Of a stretch of 64,000 nt of DNA, positions 22,223-34,287 are shown in pieces. The stretch's first letter is position 1. Each line of letters begins with the position of its first letter. The stretch covers positions 40,964,112 through 41,028,111 of the forward strand of contig NC_052613.1 of NCBI RefSeq assembly GCF_016545825.1, read 5' to 3'. The stretch is from Eucalyptus grandis. Its lineage: Eukaryota > Streptophyta > Magnoliopsida > Myrtales > Myrtaceae. The position numbers and the translations under genes are program-made. The notes under the pieces are model-generated. The model was not told the DNA's origin. It searched no databases and saw only the letters and a list, made by a program, of their open reading frames with translations.

Positions 22223-25074
22223 TCAAGAACCGCTCTCCTTTCTCAAGATAAAGTCGACAACATCCTCCACAGTGTCTACGACCTGCATAGGTAAAAATAA
22301 AAGAGTTCAATTGGGGTGAGCGATTTTCAGATGCACTTTTAACCTTGGAAAATTTGCAGAGAAGACAAATACCCCATAAAAGTAACTTTCAATTGGGCAT
22401 ATTTTGGAAATATTGACATTTTGCTAGGCTGAAGAGGGAAAAGGTTCAGTCATGTTTCACCCAACCAATTTAGAATTGACCGATCACCCAGAGTATAGCA
22501 AATCAAGGTATGTAAGTATGGGAGGATTATCCACGCTGACAGCTCAAAACCACTTGAGGCCATGTTTGGCTCATTGCCCTGGAATCATGAAAAGGAATCT
22601 CAATCTAAGCAATCAAATTCCTAGATGTGGGGTTCATTCTCTATTGTTTGGTTTCAATTTACAAATGAAGGGAGAAATTTCTTATGTGAGATGCAAAGTG
22701 AGGTAAAAACATGTCAGAAATGGGGTGTAAAATATTTCTCCATTCCACATATCCAAAGTGGCTAAGGAAAAACTAGGGATAGAAACAGAATGAAGAACCA
22801 CATACGATCCCGCAACAATTTCCCGATTATTGTCATCTAAAATGATCATACAGTTCACACAATCATTTCACAAACAGTTCACACAATCATTTCACAAACA
22901 CATTACATACAGCTCCTCAAAATCTCGAGTAAAGCATTTCACGCATAATCTGCAACAATGAAGATAAAGCCATTCACGCGTAACTCCAAACTACTTCACA
23001 GCCGTTACCTCAAGCCATTGTGATATTCTTGTCCTTATTGTGTTTTGAGTCAAAGACCCAATCACGAGAACAAATGGAGTGACAGCAACTCAACCAAGTG
23101 TGTTAATGGAACTTTATATCCCCACCCAAGCCAATGTGATGCTCGTAGTTGGAGACGGGACCAGACAAGTTTCATAATAGCAAGAAAGAGAAATAATCTC
23201 ACCTTGTAGAGGAATGTGAGGACCATGGAATCAAGAGGCAGGCGAAACTCCCATGGAAGGATTTGAAGATGATGAATATAGAGAGAGAGAGAGAGAGTTC
23301 TGGCTTTCTAGGATTTAAAGATTTATGAAGCTCAGAAGTACTATGCGTGTTGGGTTTGTGAATGTTTTTTCCTCCTAGGAATCCCAGTACCACCTCTACC
23401 TGAGCAATCTAGTTCTGCATTAGGAGTATCCGTTAACTAGGCACTTTGATTCTATGATCATAAATCCATCCAAAGATGAGCTGCAATGGCATTCCACTTC
23501 CCGTTTATTACTCCAAGGTGAACCAAACAAGGCCTAAGTGATTACATGATGTACTATACTTTTGAATGCTTTCATGGTGGAATCAATGATCTGCAGTCTC
23601 AACCATGACTTTCCATAGGATCACGTATCTAAAATCTCTAAACCAAAGAACCTACCATCAACTCACCCCAACGTACATGCAAGGAGAGATGGGAGAGACA
23701 GACAGAGAAATGTCTGGGTTTTGTTAAGAGTACGAATACCTACCACGTCCATGGGAAGTTCTGAATGATTATCTTTTCCCTTGAATGCCCCAGTCCTTGT
23801 TAATATAGAAAACCAAGGATCTCCTGCCTGAAGGAGTTGTTATCAAAACTGGTGATTGTGTTCAGAAATAAAATTACTGATATGATAAAATACAATTCTC
23901 AGTATGAAATATACCCATTGTGCGCCTCTAATGTTGATTTTGGGTTATCTCCTATCATGCATAGTGTTCTGAAACAACGAATTCCAGAGTATGTATTATT
24001 CTCCACATTCAAATTGCTCAACAAAGATGGCATAAGATTCCTTAACACGGTCTCAGCATTTCCATAGACAAATGGATTTGGCCTCCCATACAATGTATAC
24101 GCCAGCGGAATTGGATGTATTCTGCAGAACAAGGACAGGTAAACAATGCATAACACAAGATTGAAGATTAACGCATGTCACTTTGCTGCATTGAGGTAAA
24201 CTAGGCCCACACAAGGAGCTTATAGGCCTTTCTTTAATTTTTTGTGGAGAATATTAGATCAAACTCCATGTAGAACTAAATATTGAGAAGCTGAAACCTC
24301 ACTATCTTACCTGTTATAGATTGCTTCTAACGCAATCCTGAAAGCTCCCATACCGAGACGTCCACCAGGAAAAGTAGCCTGCCTTTGCACTTTGTCAGCT
24401 AGTCATCAGCCAGTCTTTAGTTCCACCAAGGCTTCAAAAACTCAAGATTGCTGCTGGCGTCACAAATGGCATAGCTTACCTGGTATTCGAGGTCATTATT
24501 TGCAAAAAACAGGTGTGGTTGCTTTCCAGCCTCCCTTCTAGGAAGCCCCCCAGTTCTTAATATGTCGCAGAGCACCTAAACCCAAACTTGAGTATCACAA
24601 AAAAATTTTAATATACACAGACAGACAGACAGATAGATGATGACACTCCATTTTATCACATTTTCCAAACTAGATGTCAGCACCCACTAGACTTTTAAAG
24701 AGATGATGACTAAAGTTGCAGAGCAGTTACTGAACAACCAAACAAAGCATCGTGTCTTTTGATAATCAGTTCAAAGATTTAGAACTAGCGTGATGAAAAG
24801 CCCAGTATGGACTCGACAGCTAAATTAGATAATCTAAGAAAGGACAAGATCCTTTAGGGTGGTCACAACCTAGATATCTCTGCTCCAATCAACAGAATCA
24901 CTGACAACAAATGCTGCCTGAACTCTCTGTGTTTGCACAGCAATTTTATTCTTTCCTATCATATTAGAAGTGCTATTCTGGTCAATGTCTGGCTTAGTTG
25001 TCCATCTCTTGTACGGTGCTGGTGGATCAATGGCATCAAAGTAGCTAATATACTCATCAATTGACAGAACGTTT
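22223..25074 (-). pseudogene. HDHD5: HDHD5/CECR5-type HAD hydrolase pseudogene (exons 7-12 only)
   Basis: Truncated copy of the gene at 28367-33412. Exon equivalents: 25074-24870 (exon 7, 'NVLSIDEYISYFDAIDP'), 24575-24480 (exon 8, 'LCDILRTGGLP'), 24378-24311 (exon 9, 'GRLGMGAF'), 24121-23915 (exon 10, 'IHPIPLAYTLYGRPNPF'), 23827-23744 (exon 11, 'AGDPWFSILTRTGAFKGK') and 22282-22223 (exon 12, 'VVDTVEDVVDFILRKESGS', stop). Lesions: the last codon of exon 7 reads TAG where the intact copy has CAG (about 24870-24872). One A is lost in exon 10 (about 23936-23943), shifting the frame at the catalytic GDNP...D motif. The sequence at that exon's donor is altered. Exons 1-6, with the DxD nucleophile, are missing because unit A ends near 25344. 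Confidence 0.93.
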
Positions 25075-25114
25075 CTGCATAGAAAAGACACGAGCAGAAA
25101 GAGGGTCAACTGGA

Positions 25115-25149
<35 letters not shown>
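25115..25149. repeat. (GA)n microsatellite in hydrolase pseudogene intron
   Basis: About 15 GA units in the unit A copy of the intron upstream of exon 7; the unit B counterpart (about 31255-31275) has almost none, so it expanded after duplication. Confidence 0.93.
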
Positions 25150-25151
<2 letters not shown>

Positions 25152-25344
25152 CAAGTTGTTGGAGTTCTCATTCTAGATGAAACAGTGTTGAACACAGACA
25201 ACTGAAGATTTATGGAGAGGACTTCTCTGCGATTACTCGAGTCCCTAAGAACTTGAGTGATTTTTATTCACTTTGCTTGCTCCTATGTATTACCTAGACA
25301 TCTTCAATAGCAATTTTATTAGATACATAACTTTATCCTTATAA

Positions 25345-26672
25345 CTTTTGAAAGCTTTCAGTAAACTTGACACCATATACTTTCAAAAGCTTTCAGTAAC
25401 CTTGACACCATATAACTTTTGTCGAGCTATTGTTGTTTAAAACTTTTGTGTAGTCTTTAGATAGCAAGGGTATGTGTGGGCTTACTTTTATTTCTCTTTC
25501 TAGTGATCTGCCTTAACCATTGCTAGCAAGCCTTTTTATTTTTTGGAACGCATTGAGCTCCCTGTCTACTAAGCTTCTAAAGTAGTTTTGGATGGTTGTG
25601 CAACCCGAATTATACTTGTGGCATCTGTCTTTTCCTGTTCTAATTATGAGGGTTGCTGATGGCCTAGAAGTTATGAACGATTGCCAGATGCACAAATTTA
25701 TTGATTATGTTTGGTTGTGGCAGTGTTATATCAATTTACAAATTGAAAACGCCCCACAATATGTAGCATTTTGGTATCTCAGGTTTGTTTTTGGAAGGTG
25801 GTGTGATTGATTGATCTCTTGCATCGAATAACAGGGAGAAGTGGATCTAGCTTGTAATACTCTAGCTGACCACTTAAGCTTGAAGTAACATAGAGTGTGA
25901 TCACTAATTCGAGGAAATTTTAACTCTGGCTAGGTGCTACAATGGGCAAGAATTTATGTGGCTAACTGAGCATTAGTACATGCATTGGCATGCCAAAATG
26001 GTTTTGTTATGAGGGCGTTTTGAGCAACTGATGATGTTGAATTTATCAAAGAAAATAAGAAAGTACTTTAGGTTCGTTTAAGTAAATCAACTAACACCCT
26101 TCAATCTCCCAATATAGAGATGAGGTTTTGTGATGAGGTAAAATGTGTAGAAAGACTAGAAGGAGTTGTTTTTTTAATCAATTAAAGATAGAGGCAGTTA
26201 ATTGTAGTGTGAAGTGAAAAGATATGTTTCTACATTGCTTATCAGAAGTGACTTGTTACTGTTGATTATGCTTTTTTGCGGTCATCATGTGTTCTAGATG
26301 TTGATTGCTTGTATATTTAGATCATCATACTGCAGGGGCATTGGTAATTCCATCATTTTTGGTTGCTGGTGGAACTTCCTTTTAGTAGATCTAAGACCTC
26401 TCTCTATTTGGCAACTTCCTTGGAGTGAAATTTTCCTCTGTTTTTCTTAATTTCGTGATGAGACACAAAAGTGGTCAGAAAACATTTTGTGGTGCTTGAC
26501 ACATTAATTTAGCAGGGCTCTCATCAGCCAGCTCTTTAGTTCCTGCTATGAAATCTGAGGACGAATTTGGTAGAATTATTGATTTCTTTTCCAACTTAGT
26601 AGTTAGCACTGCATATCAGTAACTAAATTTGGTTTTTATTGTGTTTTGATGACAATCTTTTTCCTGTGACAG
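25345..26672 (+). other. MECR intron copy (unit B)
   Basis: Homologous to 34630-35986, the intron between two MECR exons in unit C. A short local duplication of 'aaagctttcagtaa..ttgacaccata' sits at its left border (about 25348-25410), where unit A sequence ends. Open frames inside (about 25592-25810) occur in both copies but show no domain and are intronic. Confidence 0.75.
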
Positions 26673-27711
26673 TTGGCTCTGATGAAGCAAAAGAGGCGTT
26701 GAAGAAACTTGGTGCTGAAGAAGTGTTCACTGAGAGCCAATTAGGAGTAAAGAATGTCAAGAGTCTACTGGAACCGTCCATCCATTAACCCATTCTACCA
26801 TATTTTTATGCATGGACACATCCAATTTTGGCCATTGGCACTTGAGTTCTTTATTTACATCTTATTGACTTTGTACTAGGGTGATCTAAAAGAACCTACC
26901 CTTGGATTAAACTGTGTTGGTGGCAATGCTGCTTCTTCGATGATGAAATTTTTGAGGTGCAACGAGTGTTAAATTTGTGTCAAGTGCTTCCCTTATCTTT
27001 CTGAAGAGAGCTGATTTAGCTTTGTTCTCTAGCGGAGAGGAACCACGGTGACATGGTGGGGTGTCTAAGAAACCAGTTACAGCGTCAACTTCATCTTTTA
27101 TCTTCAAGGTAAATTAAGAAGCAGCGAACTAAAATTTCTACCTATGGTTATGAGGTTATTTCAGTCCAGCCTTACAATTTGACTTGTCTATGTTTCGGTC
27201 TTAGTCTTGGCAATGCCCTATAGTTTTATTTTTTTGTTTAAATTTGGCCCAAAATCTCGATTTCAGTATATGATGCAACCAAATTTGAGCGAAAAAAAAA
27301 AATTCTCCCTAGAACTGAGACTAAGAGGAATGTATAAACTAATGCAATAATGGTTCTTATGGTTTGCAAGAACTTTCTTTGAGGGGATAATTGGATCAGT
27401 TCAAATGATATAACAGAGTGCAAAAGAACGATAGATCACTTGCTGGAACTAGTGCATGATGGTAAGTTAAAATACGAGTTCGTCTTTTGTAATAACTACT
27501 CAAACTGCTATATTTGGGTCTCCATATCTTTATAGTAATTTTCAATAGTATTCATCCTCAAGATAGTGTGTTTGGATTTTGGTGCATACGAATTCCTCCA
27601 AAACTACAAGACCGAGCTTGTTCCTTTTAGTGATTTCCATGTTGCACTGGATAAATCACCGGGGAAACATGGGAGCCATCCTAAGCAAGTCCCGAAGTTC
27701 TCAGGCTACTG
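26673..27711 (+). pseudogene. MECR: MECR pseudogene, 3' half, unit B
   Basis: Pieces of mitochondrial trans-2-enoyl-ACP/CoA reductase, the NADPH-dependent last step of mitochondrial fatty-acid elongation. They are 26673-26770 ('GSDEAKEALKKLGAEEVF' then 'TESQLGVKNVKSLL'), 26880-26956 ('LGLNCVGGNAASSMMKFL'), 27033-27108 (the RGGT...GGMSK block), about 27370-27477 ('CKRTIDHLLELVHDGKLKYE') and about 27610-27711 ('LVPFSDFHVALDKSPGK'). Lesions compared with unit C: two bases lost at the first exon start, donor gtatc changed to gaacc at 26771, two bases lost in 'ggtgacatggtggg', an 11-bp loss in the fourth exon creating TAA, and the normal stop changed so the frame runs on to about 27711. The 5' exons are absent. 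Confidence 0.9.
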
Positions 27712-28366
27712 AATATTTAAGGGTGGTAAGAAGATGGAAAAATTCTGCGTCATATCCTTCAGACGATCAGCCTGTTTTGAAGTTCTGAGGCGCCGGATCA
27801 ACCAGGCACAAAAACTATGTATCTTTTCCCTTCTTATTATTTTCTCTTTACATAAGTGATGTATCTTTTCCGTTGAGGTAATTTCATTGCTGCTTATTTT
27901 CACCAATTTCCATTCTGAATTTGTTTTGCATCATGCCATCCAATCTCAAACTAATCTCATGCGACATGAGGTCCATCTACTACGGCTGAATTTGGAGATC
28001 CAAACATCGCCCCGTTTGGTAAGGGTCCATAAAGGTTTCAGATTTGCCAATTACAATTCTCATATACACGTAACAAAGAACATCGGGATACTTTCCCAAA
28101 AATCATGTAATCAACATCGCATGCATTGAGAAAAGAGTAAGAAGAACCATAAATTATTCATTTGATCTAACCTAATTCAAATGGGATGTGGACTGCCTTC
28201 GAGGAACATCATTCATACATGATGAGCAAAATCAATAGAAGACTAGCTAATGGTAGTTACTTTTTATGATAGGGAAAACACAGAATGGAAGATCGTACCA
28301 GCTTCCAAAGAAGTGACAATTGTTCAGATACCACAGAAAGAAAAGGCATCTTTTGTTTAAGTGATG

Positions 28367-31300
28367 TCAAGAACCGCACTCCTTTCTCAAGATAAAGTCG
28401 ACAGCATCCTCAACAGTATCCACGACCTGCATAGGTAAACAAAAAAGAGTTTGATCAGGATGAGTGATTTTCGAATTCATTTTTAACCTTGGAAAATTTA
28501 GGGAGAAGACAAATTCCCCACAAAAAATGTGCACGGTTTTGAAATACTGACATTTCACAAGGCTGAATAGGGAAAGGGATCGCTCAATCATGTTTCATCC
28601 AACCAAGTTAGAGTTCACAGATCACCCAGAGCATAGCAAATCAAGGTATGTAAGTATGGGACACCTCAAACACTTAAGGCCATGTTTCATGCCCATGCAA
28701 TTATGAAAAGGAATCCCGTTCTAAGCAACCAAATTCCTAGGAGTGGGTTTTTTTTTTCCCTTTGTTGTCCGGTCTCAAATTACCAGTGAAGAGAGAAATG
28801 TCCAACGTGAGTTGCCAAATGAGGTTAAAACATGTCAGAAATGGAATGTGTCTCCAATCAACATGTACAAAGCGGAGGATAGAAACAAAGCGAAGAACCA
28901 CATAAGATCCCTCAACAATTTCCCGATCATTGTCCTCCAAATGATTTTACAGTTCACACAAGCATTTTTACGAACCGATTATATAAAACTCATCAAAATG
29001 TTGCAAGTCAAGCATTTTTCGCACAAAATCCACAGCGATGAAGATGAAGCCATTTTTATTAACTTCAAACTACTGCACAGAAGTTACCTTAAGCCATTAT
29101 TCATATTTCTTATCCTCTTTGTGTTTTGAGTCAGAGACCAATTACAAGAACTGCAAATGGGGTGACAGCAACTCAGCCGAGTTGGTAAATGGAACTTTAT
29201 TGCGCCCCCCCCCCACAAGAAAAAAAAAAAGCCAACATGATGCTTGTCGCTGATGTCTCCATAAAGAATCCAAACAAGTTTCACAATGGCAAGAGAGAGA
29301 AAGGATTTCACCTAGTAGAGGGATGTGAGGGTTATAGAATCAAGAGGCAGACGAAACTCACGTGGGAAGGATTTGAAGATGATGAACGGAGGGCGGGAGA
29401 GAGAGAGAAAGTTCTGATTTTGTAGGATTTAAAGAGGATGAAGCTCAGAATACTGAGTGGGTAGAGTTCACAAATGTTTTTCTCTTCTAGGAATTCCAGT
29501 ACCACCTCTACCTGAGCAATCCAATTCTGCATTTTAAAGAGAATCCATAACCTAGGTAATTTGATTCCGCAATCATAAAACCATCCGAAGATGAGTTGCA
29601 ATGGGATCTCATTTCCTTTTCTTACACCAAAGTGAACCAAACAAGGCCTAAGTGATTGCGCAATGTACTATACTTCTTAATGTTTTCCAGGTGGAATCTA
29701 AGATCTGCATCTCAACCATGACTTTCCACTAGGAACACAGATATAAAATCTCTAAACCAAAGAAGTGAACATGCTGGAATGAACACAACTTGCACATGTA
29801 GGAACCTACCATCAACTCACCCCCAACATACATACGAGGAAGAGTGAGAGAGACAAAGATGTGTAAATTTTGTTAAGAGTACATATACTCACCAAGTCAG
29901 CAAGGAACTCTGAATGATTATCTTTTCCCTTGAATACCCCAGTCCTTGTTAATATAGAAAACCAAGGATCTCCTGCCTGAAGGAGTTGTTGGCAGTATTG
30001 GTGATTACGTTTCAAAATAAATTCACTGATATAATAAACTATAATTTTTGGTATGAAATATACCTGCCGTGCACCTCTAATGTCGATTTTTGGATTATCT
30101 CCTATCATGTATAGGGTTTTGAAACGAAGAATTCCAGAGTTTGTAGTATTCTCCACATCTAGGTTGCTTAACAAAGATGGCATAAGATTCCTTAACATTG
30201 TCTCAGCATTTCCATAGACAAATGGATTTGGCTTCCCGTATGATGTATACGCCAGAGGAATGGGATGTATTCTGCAGTACAGGGACAAGTAAACAATGCG
30301 CAACATAAGATTGAAGATTAATGCATGTCGTTATGCTGCATTAAGGCAAATTAGGCCTACACAAGGATCTTATGGGCCAATCTTTAATTTTTTGTAGAGA
30401 TTATTATATCAAACTCCATGCAGAACTAACCATTGAGAAGCGCAAACCTCACTATTACCTGTTATAGATTGCTTCTAATGCAATCCTGAAAGCTCCCATA
30501 CCCAAACGTTCAGCAGGAAAAGTAGCCTGCCTTTACACTTTGTCAGCTAGTCATCAGCCAGTCTTTAGTTCCACTAAGGTTTCAAAAACTCAAGATTGCA
30601 ACTCACATCACAAATGGCATAGCGTACCTGGTATTCTAGGTCATCATTTGCAAAAAAAAGGTGCGGTTGCTTTCCAGTCTCCTCTACAGGAAGCCCTCCA
30701 GTTCTCAATATGTCACAGAGCACCTAAACCCAAACTTGAGTATCACAGAATTATTTTAAAGTACACAGACAGATAGACAGATGATAACACTCCATTTTAT
30801 CACTTCTTTCAAACTATATTTCAGCGCCCACTAGACTTCTAAAAAGATGACAACTAAAGTTACAGAGTAGTTACTGAACAAACAAAACAAAGCCTAGTGT
30901 CTTTTGATAATCAGTTCAAAGATTTAGAACTCGCGTGACTAAAAGACCAGTATGGACTCAACAGCAGAATTAGATAATCTAAGAAAGGACAAGATCCATT
31001 AGAGTGGTCACAACCTGAATATCTCTGCTCCAATCAACAGAATCACTGACTACAAATGCTGCCTGAACTCTCTGTGTTTGTACAGCAATTTTTCTCTTCG
31101 CCATCTCATTGGAAGTGCTATTCTGGTCAATGTCTGGCTTAGTTGTCCATCTCTTGTACGGTGCCAGTGGATCAATAGCATCAAAGTAGCTAGTGTACTC
31201 ATCAATTGACAGGACATTTCTGCATAGAAAAGGTACAACCAGAAAAAGGGTCAACCGGAGTGAAATAAAAGAGAATCAAGTTGTTGGAATTCGCGTTCCA

Positions 31301-33412
31301 GGTGAAACAGTATTGAACACAGACAACTAAAATGAATTAAGGAGAGGACTCCTCTGCGATTACTCAAGTCCCTGAGAACTTGAGTGCTTTTTATTAACTT
31401 TGCTTGCTCCTATGTATTATCTAGACATCAAAGTAATAACCATCAATATCAGTTTTATTAAATACATATCTTTATCCCTATTGCCAAGCTATATCTCTCT
31501 TCCCCTCCCCCCACCCACACACCTGCATGCACAAGCAAGTAATTGAGACATTGCTGGGTACATTTGCAAACCTAGAGAAGTTGTAAAAATATTTACTTGT
31601 ATCCATATTCGGACATCACAGCAGCAGGTTCTCCTTTGCCAACAGCAACGACAAGTTTGTTCTCGAATCTGTGCAAAAACCTCAATTAGGAAACAGATTA
31701 ATAAAATAGAGAAGCATATTCATTAGTAAAACAGAAAAGCCTATTCAGAATTCTCTTAGAATAGTTAGTACATGCATGCGCACTCTTCAATGTCTTTTCA
31801 ATTCATATGATATATGTAGTGCATTTCCCTGGTTTCCAAGAAGAAAGCACATGAGATGAAGATATTAGATGTGTTCTTTGATACCCACGTACACATACAA
31901 GATGTGCACATTTAATAAAGTCCAATTTCGCAGTTTTGAACCTACAAAATTGTGTACTTATAAATAATTCTTGTACAGGAGAATTCTTACTAAGCTAATA
32001 ATACACATGCACAATATTTTATTTCGCAATCCCAGATTTTAATAATCATGAGTGAGATAGATGAAAAAAGCAAATGTTATTGAAAATGCTCAGTCCTGAT
32101 TTACATTAGCATGCCACATTTCTCATTGGACATTGGTCATGGAGATAATCCAACAAATCCTTACCTATTTACCAGTTGTTTAAAAGGTGTGTGGCCCTGT
32201 ATGACCTGCAAATTATCTTGGTCAAAATATGAGAGAAAAACGAAACAAAGTAGTTCTGGACCTGATAACAAGCAAAATCGTGAGGGCAAGCAGATTTTGT
32301 AACACAAGAGACGAACAACCTGTGAAGGTAAAATGTTGACTCCTAGTAGTTGACCTAAGTCCTGGGCTCTTTTGGATTCAGAAAAGCCACCTCCTGCATC
32401 GGCCATTGCTATTAGCAGTGTGCAGTAAAAATTAATTATCGCCTCTTCAGGAATTAACAAGCAAAATTTATTATTTCAAGGGAGTAACATATTGAACGAC
32501 CATAGGTAAGGGCATCTCAAAAGGCGTCACAGATTCAAATTGCTTGAATGACTTAAACATAAGATAGCAACAATCTCAAAATCATCAAACGATTAGTATT
32601 AGATCTTAAAAGTACCAATACTTGCCGATAAGTGAATAATCAACCACAATAAGCATATGATGTCCAGCACGCAACTTGAAAAGTTTAGTTTGACCATTAT
32701 ATTGGCACTCACCGGTGATGATTCTATTGAACGGTCACATTTGGTAACACATATAGAAAGTGAGAAATGTAATAGCAAAATTACTAACGTATTAAAGCGA
32801 TGACTAGGACCTATTGAAGTCTACCAATCACGAACACTCACCATTTGTTAAGAACACGAAAGGTATCTTCAGCTTTCCTGAAAAGATGTAGAACGTAAAG
32901 TAAGTGATAGCAGGCTATCAAATAGCAGATACGAATCTCAATATCCCCCGCCCTTACATCATCAAAAAATTCGGTAGCAATCAGCGAAAAAAAGACATGC
33001 ATTCGCAACGTAGAACATACGCAAAATGGCAAGATCCCCAGCACGACATAAGCCTCGCAGGTATATCAGCAAGCGATGGCGAAAGCCTTACCAGAATCGT
33101 CGTACAATCTCCTGAGCGCGCGCGGAGAACCGCCGATGGGAGCGTGACCGAGGAGGACCACGCCGTCGATGTCGAAGGCGATGCCGAACGAAGGCCTGCA
33201 CGACGAAACCACGATCGTCGATTCGATCACGGACGAGAAAGAAGAAGAAGAGAAAAAGAGAACATCGGAGAAAATCACGAGCGCAGTCGAAGCATGACCG
33301 GAACGCACCGATCCGATTGCGAGCTAAGCCGCGAAAACGAGCGCGAGGTGAGCGGGGACGGCTGCTTTCTGCCGCGACTCCGCGACGCGATGGTGAAAAG
33401 CCGGTGCCTCAT
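28367..33412 (-). CDS. HDHD5: HDHD5/CECR5-type mitochondrial HAD-superfamily hydrolase, 12 exons, complete
   Basis: Exons on the minus strand: 33412-33309, 33195-33092, 32877-32842, 32393-32320, 32205-32165, 31668-31597, 31219-31015, 30723-30628, 30526-30459, 30271-30064, 29976-29893, 28426-28367. All introns are GT...AG, phases agree, and the exons sum to 1152 nt (383 residues plus stop). Residues 1-35 are rich in Arg and Ser (MRHRLFTIASRSRGRK...), like a mitochondrial presequence. HAD motif I is 'FDIDGV' (Asp43, Asp45), motif II 'PFVFLTNGGG' (Thr80-Asn81), then 'FENKLVVAVGKGEPAA', 'YGKPNPFVYGNAE' (Lys280, motif III region) and 'MIGDNPKIDIRGA' (Asp325, Asp330, motif IV). The C-terminus is 'VVDTVEDAVDFILRKECGS'. 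This order is characteristic of the CECR5/HDHD5 family; its substrate is not established. An in-frame ATG at 33508 would add 32 residues. I prefer 33412 because it starts the presequence-like part. Confidence 0.93.
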
Positions 33413-34287
33413 TTTCCCGTTCGTGGCGAATCGCCGGAGGTGAAGCTTCAAGAAAAACGGAGCGAGCTTCAACAGTCCACAGAGAGAGAGAGAGAGAGAG
33501 TGGCCCAATCGCGCAGCGTCTTCTCGTTCGATGTTCAGGGGCCGTGAATTGGGCCCGTTGAAATGATGGGCGGGCCTCGATAGCGGATCGGCCTTTCATT
33601 CGGATCCGAGCTCAACGGTTAAGCTTGATTTTGGTGAACGTTTTTGGGCTCTTTTCTTTAGTTCTTTCATTTTTGTTGTATTTTTCTCTTTAGGCCTAGT
33701 AATTTGGGCTCCTTGTCTCGGAACCTCTAGAGAGAATCGCTAACTGCATCTTTGGTGCACCTGGTGCATGTACGTATAGAAATTCTCAACTGGCTAGTCG
33801 TAAATGGCCCCACCCTAAGACTATGAGACCAATGGTTATACCAAACCTACACTGAGATGTAGACTGTGATTCTCAAATATTGAAAAACAGGGTGTGATAC
33901 AATGAAATAGGATGCAATGGAGACAGACACTGAAAATAAATAGATTACTTTTTTTTTTGCTATTTCCTTGTAGCGTAGTTTATCACTTCTAAATGATTTT
34001 TTATCCAGCCAAAGGATAATCTTCCATATTTGCTCCAGCATGTTTAACATTTTCAACCTGGCGAAAATTTGATTAGATGCAAAAGAGAAACGAGTGGAAT
34101 ATCAACCAAAAGAAAATCAAAACTGTTATAAACTGTTATACACACCTTAGTATTCGTCTTCATAAATAAAAGATACTTTTGCATTCCATAAGTACTGACT
34201 TGTTTTGTTATGCAGAACATCCATGTCTAGCACTTAGCCCATTGTAAATTTGAGTGTGTTGAAAGGTGAAATAGTTTTTGTGCTCAG
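33413..34287. other. Spacer between the hydrolase promoter and the MECR copy of unit C
   Basis: Upstream flank of the complete hydrolase gene. I searched for the expected 5' MECR exons (N-terminal GroES-like region, 'GYEGVG' motif) before 34288 and did not find them, so the MECR copy is 5'-truncated inside this spacer. AT-rich otherwise. Confidence 0.5.
33477..33700 (-). promoter_or_regulatory. Likely promoter/5' leader of the hydrolase gene with site II-like GGCCCA motifs
   Basis: Upstream of the start codon there is a (GA)n run at about 33480-33500. GGCCCA/TGGGCC hexamers follow at 33502-33507 and 33550-33555, with further gggcc-type motifs to about 33580. GGCCCA (site II) elements are known to be enriched in promoters of plant nuclear genes for mitochondrial and ribosomal proteins. 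This agrees with the presequence-like N-terminus. No clear TATA box was identified. Confidence 0.45.

Noticed and set aside
28743..29129. 128-codon plus-strand frame
   Set aside because: Located wholly inside the last intron of the minus-strand hydrolase gene, not kept in units A or C.
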